A DNA stretch of 64,000 bases from Rhizobium phaseoli (GTDB lineage: Bacteria > Pseudomonadota > Alphaproteobacteria > Rhizobiales > Rhizobiaceae): NCBI RefSeq assembly GCF_010668805.1, contig NZ_WUFT01000018.1:1-64000 (forward strand), in the 5' to 3' direction. Under the pieces are notes generated by a model. The model saw nothing but the letters and a program-made list of their open reading frames with translations. It was not told the DNA's origin and made no database searches. The translations under genes were made by a program, and so were the position numbers. Below, piece after piece: positions 35,923 through 45,054 of the stretch. The stretch's first letter is position 1. The number at the start of each line of letters is the position of its first letter.

Positions 35923-35949
35923 TGGTCTTCATGCAGACATGAAAACAGC

Positions 35950-35981
35950 AAGCGCCGCGATCCGATCGCGGCGCTTTTTTC
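35950..35981 (+). terminator. Intrinsic terminator of dksA
   Basis: AGCGCCGCGAT with ATCGCGGCGCT forms a strong GC stem with a minimal loop, followed by TTTTTT, about 30 bp after the dksA stop. It lies just before the convergent DUF1062 gene. Confidence 0.9.
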
Positions 35982-35986
35982 GTTGA

Positions 35987-36631
35987 TCACTGTTCTACGG
36001 CGTAATTGCCTGCCGCCAGCGGTTTCCACGATTGGTCCCGCTCGGTCTCCATGGAGAGGTCAATCACCACAAGGACGCCATTTCTGATCCGTCGCCGCAT
36101 GATGCCCGCCCGCTCAGGATCCGTCTGGACCATGCCTTTGTCGTGAAGAGCCTGCAGCCGAGAACGTGAAAGCCTCAGCTCCGAGGCCAGCAGACGGTCG
36201 AGGCGGGTGCTTGTTGGAAACGGCACCATCAGTTCGATTGCCAAGCTCGTCCAATTGGCGGTTTCCTGCCGCATTTCCTTCGCGATTCCAAATTCGGCAA
36301 ACTCATCCACACGCAGCGATTTGTGTCGCAGAGCATCGAGGTTGAAGCTTTCCGCGCGGATCCAGTCCGGATCGTTGGATTGCAGCGCGTTAAGAACGGC
36401 AGGATCGATGTCGCGGACATTCCGGCGCTCGAGGATCGGCCGGTTCCATGTCCTTTCGCAGGTCAGGCATTTGTAGATCAGCCAGGCGTCCAGCTTGCGA
36501 CCGTTGGCATTGAGCCGGATCTTGCCGCTGGACTGGAAGGCTCTCAGGCCTCCGCATCCGCCGCATGCAATCCAAGGCTCGGGCGCTGTCTTTGGAATAA
36601 TGGTCCATCGGACCCGAAGCGTCTTGCACAT
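35987..36631 (-). CDS. DUF1062 protein with zinc ribbon and S4-like segment
   Basis: 214 residues from the ATG at 36631 (MCKTLRVRWTIIP); a start 10 codons earlier (36661) is possible, and the frame runs further upstream. The N-terminal half has two Cys pairs (IACGGCGGLRAF and YKCLTCERTW), a likely zinc ribbon. The C-terminal half has TRLDRLLASELRLSRSRLQALHDKGMV, which looks like an S4 RNA-binding helix pair. DUF1062 has no proven function; the combination suggests an RNA- or ribosome-associated role, but this is inference. Convergent with dksA, and followed by a gene-poor stretch towards fliO. Confidence 0.75.
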   Translation of the reverse strand: MCKTLRVRWTIIPKTAPEPWIACGGCGGLRAFQSSGKIRLNANGRKLDAWLIYKCLTCERTWNRPILERRNVRDIDPAVLNALQSNDPDWIRAESFNLDALRHKSLRVDEFAEFGIAKEMRQETANWTSLAIELMVPFPTSTRLDRLLASELRLSRSRLQALHDKGMVQTDPERAGIMRRRIRNGVLVVIDLSMETERDQSWKPLAAGNYAVEQ

Positions 36632-37045
36632 ATCGTCTTGGTCTTCCGTTCGGAAGTCCATCGAGATGGTGCATGAGAGGACCCTTGCGGGCGCGGTGTG
36701 GCGATGTTGTGGGCGGCTGAAGAGCTGAGACAGCGGAGCTGCACATGGCACATTGTAACAATGCCAAACCGGTCTCTCGCCACCACCCGATGAACATGTT
36801 CGCATGCCGCCAGCGTGTCGCTATGCGGCAGTACGGGTGAAACTGGAGTGAGACCGGAATTTACTTAGGCAAAATGTAACCTCGAATGCGCCGACGCTCT
36901 TCACCCCGATCGATACCAAATGATCGGCATGATGGGGAGGCCGGAGGCATTCGGAAGCGGAAAAAGCCGCGGCATGCGGCTTTTGTGCAACTTGATGATG
37001 AAAGCGAAGGCGCGGCAACCCGGTTTCACGCGGACGCCGTTTGCC
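36632..37045. other. Region between the DUF1062 and FliO genes
   Basis: About 414 bp. The left part (to ~36805) is open in frame with the DUF1062 gene but lacks a convincing start. The right part has only the FliO-gene terminator at 36958-36985. No other gene is supported. Confidence 0.5.
36958..36985 (-). terminator. Intrinsic terminator of the FliO-domain gene
   Basis: AAAGCCGC and GCGGCTTTTT pair with a 5-base loop on the minus strand and end in a T-run, about 60 bp after the stop of the FliO-domain gene. The reverse strand also reads as a terminator. Confidence 0.75.
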
Positions 37046-38128
37046 TCATTTGTCGCGGTTGACGCTCATCTCGCCGAAGATGCGGGCGACTTCCTTCTGC
37101 AGCTCGGTATCAGCGCCGGTGATCGGCGCAAGATCGGGATCGCGGCGCGGCAGGTTGCCCGGCTGCGGCTGCGGCTGCGGTATGGCTTGGCGGGGGGCCT
37201 GGTTTCCCGGCACCGGGACGATGCGTTCGGCCGTCAGATTGTTCGACATCTCCTCATCCAGCACCCGCTGGAAATCACCGCGGATTGCCGCTGCCGACTG
37301 CGCAGCCGCATCGGCCTCTGCCGTACCAGGTGCGGCGCGGGCGGCGGCCGGCATGACGTGGACAGGCGGGGCGGAGATCTCGGGTTCGATGCGCTGCTGC
37401 GGCAGCACGCGCTGGCGGGCGGCATCGAGGATCTCGGCCGCACTTGCGGTATCGTGGAACGATACAGGCTGCGCGACCAGAGGAGCGACGGGACGCTCCA
37501 GCGGGCGCGGCTGCGGCGGGGCGGCAGGCACAGGAGTGTCGCGTTCGGCTGACAGCGGCGCCGTCACGGGGGTTGCCGGAAGAGGGCTCATCGCCACTGG
37601 CGGGGCGACGGCCGGCGGGGCAGGCGGTTCGGGGCGCGGGGGCGGCACCGGCGAAACCGGTGCGGAGAAGGAAGGCTCGGCCGTCGGCTCGATGCGGGCT
37701 GCAACAGGAGAGGCGACTGGGGCTGCAACTGGGACGCGGGGCGGAGAAACCGCCGGCGTTTCCGGGCGCGCTGGGGGTATTGGCCGCTGTTCTATGGGTT
37801 GCGGGCGGTCGCCGCTTTCCGGCTGTTGCGCCGCTCCCGGCAGGATACGGCTTTCGATGACGATATCGCTCGGGCCGCCGATCATGATCAGATGCTCGAC
37901 GTCATCGCGGCGCACCAGCACCAGCCGGCGACGGGTATCGACAGCCGCTGCATCCAGCACCTGCAGGCGAGGCTGGCGGTTGCGGCCGCCGCGCAAGAAG
38001 GGCGAGGGCGCCCGTCTGCGAATCACCCAGAGCACGAGGATGAGCAAGAGAAGCGCCAGACCGACGCCACCGGCCGCAAGCAGGAAACGGCTGCCATAAG
38101 CTCCGACAACATCACCCAACATAATCAC
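37046..38128 (-). CDS. FliO-domain membrane protein with long Pro/Ala-rich tail
   Basis: 360 residues. One membrane helix (FLLAAGGVGLALLLLILVLWVI) precedes a FliO-type cytoplasmic core (RLQVLDAAAVDTRRRLVLVRRDDVEHLIMIGGPSDIVIE). From about residue 105 to 290 the protein is rich in Pro and Ala and probably unfolded; the last part (EVARIFGEMSVNRDK) is helical. FliO helps assemble the flagellar type III export gate, but canonical FliO is about 120-130 residues and sits in flagellar operons. No flagellar gene is present here, so a flagellar role is not certain. Divergent from cckA. Confidence 0.75.
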   Translation of the reverse strand: MIMLGDVVGAYGSRFLLAAGGVGLALLLLILVLWVIRRRAPSPFLRGGRNRQPRLQVLDAAAVDTRRRLVLVRRDDVEHLIMIGGPSDIVIESRILPGAAQQPESGDRPQPIEQRPIPPARPETPAVSPPRVPVAAPVASPVAARIEPTAEPSFSAPVSPVPPPRPEPPAPPAVAPPVAMSPLPATPVTAPLSAERDTPVPAAPPQPRPLERPVAPLVAQPVSFHDTASAAEILDAARQRVLPQQRIEPEISAPPVHVMPAAARAAPGTAEADAAAQSAAAIRGDFQRVLDEEMSNNLTAERIVPVPGNQAPRQAIPQPQPQPGNLPRRDPDLAPITGADTELQKEVARIFGEMSVNRDK

Positions 38129-38429
38129 TCACTCCATTTCACATTTCGGCACATATTGACGACTTTTCCGTTCCTTAGGCAAGGGCCGCCGGTGCTGTCC
38201 AGTCACGGGAGAACGCGATTTCGTGTTTGGCTGCTTGGCGCCCGGCGACCATGGGCTCGGGTGGCCGGGTTGCGCTTCAGGGGCAGATGGCGCTGTTGCC
38301 TGTGAATTCAAGCAGTCTTGCCGGCCAGCGGTGTTTTTGCCGACGCAGCAAATTGCTAAGAAGGAAACAGTGCCTGATTCCCGCTTCGTGTTCGTGCTAC
38401 GAAGCTGGAGGGGCTTATGTGAGGAATAC
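38129..38429. other. Divergent promoter region of the FliO-domain and cckA genes
   Basis: 301 bp. A start-less extension of the cckA frame runs through part of it. No CtrA box of the TTAA-N7-TTAA form and no clear hairpin were seen. Confidence 0.5.
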
Positions 38430-41030
38430 ATGACGAAACCGCGTCAGGCCGACGAGTATAACGCACCGCTTGTGGATCGTGGGGGGCGTTCTGGCACGGT
38501 TTTGCGCATTCTTCTGCTGGCTCTCGTGCTGATCGCAGCCGCCGGCGGCTTTGTCGTCTTCAAAAGCTCGCTCGATAACGAGGTCGTGCTTGGCGGTCTC
38601 GGCGTGCTCGCCATGGTCGGCATCTTTTTCCTGGTCTCCTCGGTCATCGGTTTCATCGAGGTGATGCCGCAGCGCCAGTCCGACAGCCTAGCGCGCGCCT
38701 TCCTCAACAGCCATCCGGACGGCACGCTGATCACCGACGAAAAGGGCCGGATCATCTATGCCAATGCCGCCTATGGCGCGCTGACCGGTGCGCGCAAGGC
38801 GACCGAGGTGCAGACACTGGAAACCCTGCTGTCGCGCCACCGCGAATCGAACGAGGCACTCTACAGGCTGGTCAACGGCCTGCGCGAGGGTAAGGAAGGC
38901 CGGGAGGAATTCCGTCTGTTGCGCGCGGTCGGGCCTGGAAGCAACAGCTCCGGCGCACATTGGTACCGGCTGAAGGCGCGGCTGCTGCAGCCGGAGGAGA
39001 GCGGCGGCAAGCCGCTGCAGATCTGGCAGATCACCGACATCACCACCGAGCGCGACGACCAGGAGCGCTTCTTCAAGGAGTTGCAGAACGCGATCGACTA
39101 TCTCGACCATGCGCCGGCCGGTTTCTTCTCAGCCGGCAGGAAGGGCGAGATTTTCTATCTCAATGCAACACTTGCCGAGTGGCTGAGCCTCGATCTCACC
39201 AAGTTCGTGCCGGGCTCGATGACGATCGGCGACGTGGTGGCGGGCGAGGGACTGGCGCTGATCCAATCGGTGCAGGCCGAACCGGGCCTGAAAAAGACCG
39301 TGACGCTCGATCTCGACCTGCGCAAGACCAATGGCCAGAGCCTGCCGGTGCAGATCATTCACAGTGTCACCTCGATGCGCGACGGCGCACCCGGCGAAAG
39401 CCGGACGATCGTGCTCGGGCGTGAAAAGAGCGAAGCCGGCGGCCAGTCCGCGTCGGCTGCCGCGATGCGGTTCACCCGCTTCTTCAACAACACGCCGATG
39501 GCAATCGCCTCGGTCGACGGCGACGGGCGCATCCTGCGGACCAACGCGCCGTTCCTGAAGCTGTTCTCCAGCGTCGTCTCGCGCGACGATCTCGAAAAGG
39601 CGCCGCATCTCGAAACCATCGTCCAGGAGAGCGACCGGCCACAGCTGGCTGCGGCGCTGGCGGCGGCCAAGGACCGGCAGGGCGACATCGCGCCCCTCGA
39701 TACGCGCACGCCGACCGACGAGGCGCGCTATTTCCGCTTCTATGTCAATGCCGTCATAGACCAGAGCGACGAGGCGCCCGAGGAGGCGGCGATCGTCTAT
39801 GCCGTCGAGGTGACCGAGCAGAAGGCGCTGGAAGCGCAGATGGCCCAGACGCAGAAGATGAATGCTGTCGGCACGCTCGCCGGCGGCATCGCGCATGATT
39901 TCAACAATGTGTTGACGGCCATCCTGCTTTCCTCGGACCATCTGCTGCTGCAGGCGCGGCCGGCCGATGCCAGCTTTGCCGACCTGATGGAAATCAAGCG
40001 CAACGCCAACCGCGCCGCGGTGCTGGTGCGCCAGCTGCTCGCCTTCTCGCGCAAGCAGACGATGCGGCCCTCGGTGCTCAACCTCACCGATGTCGTCGGC
40101 GACCTGCGCATGCTGGTCGACCGGCTGCTCTCCGGCACCAACGTCAAGCTCGACGTGCAATATGGCCGCGACCTTTGGCCTGTCAAAACAGACCTTTCGC
40201 AGTTCGAGCAGGTGCTGATCAATCTCTGCGTCAATGCGCGCGATGCGATGCCCGAGGGCGGCACGCTCACGCTGCGGACCCGAAACCTGACTGCTTCAGA
40301 GGTCTCCGCCTTCAACTATTCCTACATGCCGGCCGAGGACATGGTGCTGATCGAAGTTGCCGATAACGGCACCGGGATCGCGCCTGAGATCATGGACAAG
40401 ATCTTCGAGCCCTTCTTCACTACCAAGGATGTCGGCAAGGGCACGGGACTTGGCCTTGCCATGGTCTACGGTATCGTCAAGCAATCGGGCGGCTACATCC
40501 AGCCGGAATCCGAAGTCGGCAAGGGCACGACCTTCCGGGTCTTCCTGCCGCGCCACATTCCGGAGCCGGTGGTTGCCGGCGAAGCAGGCTCGATCGACAG
40601 CGCCGTCGCCGAGATCGGTATGCGGCCGGAGTCAACGGCGCAGCAGCCGGAGGACCTGACGGGATCGGCGGTCATCCTTCTTGTCGAAGACGAGGAGGCG
40701 GTGCGCCGCGGCGGCAAGCGCATGCTGGAAACCCGCGGTTATACCGTGCACGAGGCGGGATCGGGCGTCGAGGCGCTCAACATCATGGAAGAGCTCGACG
40801 GCAAGGTCGACATCGTCGTTTCCGACGTGGTGATGCCCGAAATGGACGGCCCGACGCTGCTGCGCGAGCTGCGCAAGATCTATCCCGACATGAAATTCAT
40901 CTTCGTCTCGGGCTACGCCGAAGATGCCTTCGCCCGCAACTTGCCGCCCGAGGCAAAATTCGGGTTTTTGCCGAAGCCGTTCTCGTTGAAGCAGCTTGCT
41001 GTTGTGGTGAAGGAGACGCTGGATAGCTGA
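38430..41030 (+). CDS. cckA: Cell-cycle hybrid histidine kinase CckA
   Basis: 866 residues from the ATG at 38430, preceded by GAGGAA; the open frame extends to 38223. Order: two membrane helices (~24-44 and ~53-75), PAS-type domains (first starts [30 protein letters not shown]), HisKA with the phospho-acceptor His in [14 protein letters not shown] (~490), HATPase ([45 protein letters not shown]), and a C-terminal receiver domain with the Asp in [12 protein letters not shown] (~800). CckA phosphorylates CtrA and CpdR through ChpT in alphaproteobacteria and controls the cell cycle. It lies about 11 kb from the gpr-hpt pair, which has CtrA-like boxes. Confidence 0.96.
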   Translation: MTKPRQADEYNAPLVDRGGRSGTVLRILLLALVLIAAAGGFVVFKSSLDNEVVLGGLGVLAMVGIFFLVSSVIGFIEVMPQRQSDSLARAFLNSHPDGTLITDEKGRIIYANAAYGALTGARKATEVQTLETLLSRHRESNEALYRLVNGLREGKEGREEFRLLRAVGPGSNSSGAHWYRLKARLLQPEESGGKPLQIWQITDITTERDDQERFFKELQNAIDYLDHAPAGFFSAGRKGEIFYLNATLAEWLSLDLTKFVPGSMTIGDVVAGEGLALIQSVQAEPGLKKTVTLDLDLRKTNGQSLPVQIIHSVTSMRDGAPGESRTIVLGREKSEAGGQSASAAAMRFTRFFNNTPMAIASVDGDGRILRTNAPFLKLFSSVVSRDDLEKAPHLETIVQESDRPQLAAALAAAKDRQGDIAPLDTRTPTDEARYFRFYVNAVIDQSDEAPEEAAIVYAVEVTEQKALEAQMAQTQKMNAVGTLAGGIAHDFNNVLTAILLSSDHLLLQARPADASFADLMEIKRNANRAAVLVRQLLAFSRKQTMRPSVLNLTDVVGDLRMLVDRLLSGTNVKLDVQYGRDLWPVKTDLSQFEQVLINLCVNARDAMPEGGTLTLRTRNLTASEVSAFNYSYMPAEDMVLIEVADNGTGIAPEIMDKIFEPFFTTKDVGKGTGLGLAMVYGIVKQSGGYIQPESEVGKGTTFRVFLPRHIPEPVVAGEAGSIDSAVAEIGMRPESTAQQPEDLTGSAVILLVEDEEAVRRGGKRMLETRGYTVHEAGSGVEALNIMEELDGKVDIVVSDVVMPEMDGPTLLRELRKIYPDMKFIFVSGYAEDAFARNLPPEAKFGFLPKPFSLKQLAVVVKETLDS

Positions 41031-41141
41031 CGCCCGGTGATTTGCTGGCTGGAGAGGGCTACGTGTGTGGTCCCCTTATGGCCGCAAATCATCTCCCCAA
41101 AAGGAGAGTGCTTACGCTTGGCAGGACCATGACCGCGTAAT

Positions 41142-41567
41142 ATGGTCTCTGCGATCCGGCAAAAGGAAACTGAGGGGCCGTCCATATATGAAGCACTATG
41201 GGTAGCTTCTATCATTGCCTTCCCGTTGATCCTGTTCGGACTTCGGGTCCGGCAGATATATCTGTCATATCGTTGGCGACCTGCAATAGCGCAAATCACG
41301 GCCTGCTACACAGGCACCATCGTCGATGTCGATAGTTTATTCGTGGATGCCGAATTTTCTGTCGACGGCGTGTCCTATCACAAGACGGAAATCAATACGC
41401 GCCAAATGCGCCGCGCTGGGTTCGAGCCGGGATCTCTTGTTTCCGTATTTGTTAATCCCGATGACCCCCACGACTTGATCCTCAATAAGCGCGATACCAA
41501 CCTGCTGGATGCTTTGGCGAGGTCCTTTGTTGTACGCTTTTTGCCGACATCATCTCGAAGCGCGTGA
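41142..41567 (+). CDS. Small membrane protein, DUF3592-like
   Basis: 141 residues. One N-terminal membrane helix (ALWVASIIAFPLILFGL) is followed by a short soluble part: TACYTGTIVDVDSLFVDAEFSVDGVSYHKTEI, then GSLVSVFVNPDDPHDLIL. The V-Y-V/F-N-P-x-x-P pattern is typical of DUF3592 proteins, whose function is unknown. It is less GC-rich than its neighbours, possibly an acquired gene. The ribosome site is weak and the start is uncertain. Confidence 0.65.
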   Translation: MVSAIRQKETEGPSIYEALWVASIIAFPLILFGLRVRQIYLSYRWRPAIAQITACYTGTIVDVDSLFVDAEFSVDGVSYHKTEINTRQMRRAGFEPGSLVSVFVNPDDPHDLILNKRDTNLLDALARSFVVRFLPTSSRSA

Positions 41568-41612
41568 CCCATCTCCCGCTCATGGGGCGGGACCAGCCCG
41601 CCCCATCAAAAA

Positions 41613-42539
41613 TCACTCGCCGAGCGCCACGGCAATCTCCGCCGCAAGTCTCGCATTATTCTCCACCAGGGCAATATTCGTCTTCAGGCTCTGGCCGTCC
41701 GTCAGGTCGAAAATGGTCGAGAGCAGATAGGGCGTCACAGCCTTGCCGGTGATTTCGTCGCGCTCGGCGCTGTCCAGCGCCCGCTCAATATAGATTTCCA
41801 TCTCCTCGCGGGCGATCTCGTCAGCCTCGGGCACCGGGTTGGCAATCAGCATGCCGCCGTCGATGCCGAGCTGTTCGCGCACCGTCTGGAAATTGGCAAT
41901 GGCGGCCGGGCTGTTCAGTGACAGCGGGCTGCGGATGCCTGAGGAGCGTGACCAGAAGGCGGGGAATTCTTCGCTCTCGTAAGTGACCACGGGGACGCCG
42001 CGGGTTTCCAGCACCTCCAGCGTCTTCGGAATGTCGAGGATTGCCTTGGCGCCGGCGCAGACGACGATAACGCCGGTGCGCGCCAGTTCCTCGAGATCGG
42101 CGGAGATGTCAAAGCTTTCCTCGGCGCCGCGGTGCACGCCGCCGATGCCGCCTGTGGCAAAAACCCGGATGCCGGCGCGGGCGGCGGCAATCATCGTCGC
42201 GGCGACTGTGGTAGCGCCGGTGCGGCGCTCGGCGATCGCGAAGGCGAGATCGGCGCGCGACACCTTCATCACTTCGGTCGCCTTGGCAAGCTGCTCCAGT
42301 TCGCCGGCTTCAAGGCCGACATGCAGCGTGCCGTGAATGACGGCGATCGTTGCCGGCACGGCACCCTGTTCGCGAATGATCGTCTCGACGCTGCGGGCCA
42401 TCTCGATATTGCCGGGATAGGGCATGCCATGGGTGATGATCGTCGATTCCAGCGCCACCAGCGGCGCGCCGCGCTGCTTGGCGCTGGCGACCTCTTTCGA
42501 ATAGGCGATCGGCAGAAGAGGCGAGATGGGCTTGGTCAT
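41613..42539 (-). CDS. psuG: Pseudouridine-5'-phosphate glycosidase
   Basis: 308 residues from the ATG at 42539 (MTKPISPLLPIAYS); the frame opens 23 codons earlier. PsuG signatures: LVALESTIITHGMPYPGN, VPATIAVIHGTLHVGL, ATTVAATMIAAARAGIRVFATGGIGGVHRGAE (containing the Lys/Asp region), KAILDIPKTLEVLETRGVPVVTYES. It cleaves the C-C glycosidic bond of pseudouridine 5'-phosphate to uracil and ribose 5-phosphate. It lies 87 bp after the kinase gene, so the two form a pseudouridine degradation operon. Confidence 0.95.
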   Translation of the reverse strand: MTKPISPLLPIAYSKEVASAKQRGAPLVALESTIITHGMPYPGNIEMARSVETIIREQGAVPATIAVIHGTLHVGLEAGELEQLAKATEVMKVSRADLAFAIAERRTGATTVAATMIAAARAGIRVFATGGIGGVHRGAEESFDISADLEELARTGVIVVCAGAKAILDIPKTLEVLETRGVPVVTYESEEFPAFWSRSSGIRSPLSLNSPAAIANFQTVREQLGIDGGMLIANPVPEADEIAREEMEIYIERALDSAERDEITGKAVTPYLLSTIFDLTDGQSLKTNIALVENNARLAAEIAVALGE

Positions 42540-42626
42540 GATTTGTCCTGTCGTCGATGGAGCATGATGCCGAAAAGTCTCAGCGGTTTCGGACGACATC
42601 ACGCTCAACTATTTAATTTCGCCGTT

Positions 42627-43571
42627 TCAATGCAGAATTCTGACCTTGGGAACAAGGGCAAGCGCCGCATTCAAGAGGTCCGGCGTCAGATTTTCGTTGA
42701 CGGCGTGCGGCGACTGCACGGTCAGCGTGGCGGCCGCGGTGCCGTGGCGGACGGCTTCCTCGAGCGGCAGACCGGCCATCAAGGCGGCGAGCGTGCCGGC
42801 CGCAAGAGAATCGCCGGCACCGGTGACATCGGCGACAGTGTCGGCGATCGGCGGCTGCAGCGTCATGGCGCGGCCCTCGCAAAGTGCGACGAGCTCGCGG
42901 CGGCCGCGGGTGACGACGGCGTTCCTGATGCCGATTTCGTTCAGGAGCGGCGGCCAGCCGGCAGCGTCTTCCGGCTGTTCACCGGCAAGGGCGGCGGCCT
43001 CGGCCTCATTCAGGAACAGGTAGTCGATATCCCCGATACAGGGTTTCAGCCTGACGACCTTGGCAGGCGAGATGGCGATCGCTGCGACCGGCTTTGCCAG
43101 GGAATGGGCCTTGGCAACGATCGCCGCGATCGTCTCTTCCGGCAGGTTGGCGTCGAAAAGAATGAGATCATGGGCGGCGAAGGCCTCCCGTACCCAGCGG
43201 ATCGACAGACGCCGCGGCACGAAGAAGCGGTAGAGATCCATGTCGGCAAGGGCAATCACCAGATTGCCGTCCTTCTCAATGATCGCCGTATAGCTCGGCG
43301 TCTTGCGGTCAAGGAAGACGAAAGGCCGGTCGTCGATGCCGGCGAAATCGGCGGCTTCGCCAACTACCTCGCCGATCGCATCGCCGCCGCGCGGCGAGAT
43401 CATCGTCACCTGAAAACCAAGCCTTGCGAGATTGCGCGCCGCATTGAAGCCGCCGCCGCCCGGCTCTTCGAACCAGGTCCCGGGATTGCTGGCCCCAGGC
43501 GCCGTCTCGCCCAAGATGCGGCCGCGTCTATCGATATGGGCACCGCCGAGAACGAGAATCTTTCTGTTCAT
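42627..43571 (-). CDS. psuK: PfkB-family kinase, probable pseudouridine kinase
   Basis: 314 residues. GGGGFNAARNLARLG is the first PfkB signature and DTVADVTGAGDSLAAGTLAAL the second, with the catalytic Asp in GAGD. Its position directly upstream of psuG supports phosphorylation of pseudouridine to pseudouridine 5'-phosphate; the sequence alone would allow other nucleosides or sugars. Gene order psuK then psuG, same strand. Confidence 0.88.
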   Translation of the reverse strand: MNRKILVLGGAHIDRRGRILGETAPGASNPGTWFEEPGGGGFNAARNLARLGFQVTMISPRGGDAIGEVVGEAADFAGIDDRPFVFLDRKTPSYTAIIEKDGNLVIALADMDLYRFFVPRRLSIRWVREAFAAHDLILFDANLPEETIAAIVAKAHSLAKPVAAIAISPAKVVRLKPCIGDIDYLFLNEAEAAALAGEQPEDAAGWPPLLNEIGIRNAVVTRGRRELVALCEGRAMTLQPPIADTVADVTGAGDSLAAGTLAALMAGLPLEEAVRHGTAAATLTVQSPHAVNENLTPDLLNAALALVPKVRILH

Positions 43572-43738
43572 TTCAGCCGCTTTCCCGGTGTTGAAAAAGC
43601 GAATCGATGCGATGCATTCTGATGGACGCGTGGTGGCATTTCATGCCTAAGCTGTTGCTTTGCATCGATAAAACAAAAATAGAACACGGGTCGTTTTACC
43701 TTTTTCTTTCAACTGTTTGATCGCCTATTGTGAGAGTG

Positions 43739-43753
43739 GAACAAATAGGGTAC
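43739..43753 (+). promoter_or_regulatory. LexA-type SOS operator upstream of recA
   Basis: GAACAAATAGGGTAC fits GAAC-N7-GTAC, the recA operator described for Rhizobium etli. The overlapping TTG-N11-CAA reported earlier for that gene is also present (TTGTGAGAGTGGAACAA). It lies 48 bp before the recA start codon. Binding by LexA is inferred. Confidence 0.85.
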
Positions 43754-43800
43754 AAACTCGACATTGCTTGGGCGGCTTCAATAACCTAAAGGTGGATCGG

Positions 43801-44889
<1,089 letters not shown>

Positions 44890-44928
44890 TCGCGCGGTCA
44901 GTTTTTCTCCCAATCCCTTAGAAAATTC

Positions 44929-44971
44929 AAACCGGCTGCATTCCCTGATCAGAATGCGGCCGGTTTTGTTT
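44929..44971 (+). terminator. Intrinsic terminator of recA
   Basis: AACCGGCTGCATTC pairs with GAATGCGGCCGGTT (one bulge) around a 7-base loop and is followed by TTGTTTG. It starts about 40 bp after the recA stop. Confidence 0.85.
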
Positions 44972-45054
44972 GTCTGCTGGACAGTGGCGGAGGCGAACGT
45001 TAAAAGCCGATGGATTTAGATTTACCTGCCTCCGGCAGCATTGAAGGGCATAGC

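Noticed and set aside
38129-38429. CtrA box in front of cckA.
   Set aside because: No TTAA-N7-TTAA or close variant was found in this region.
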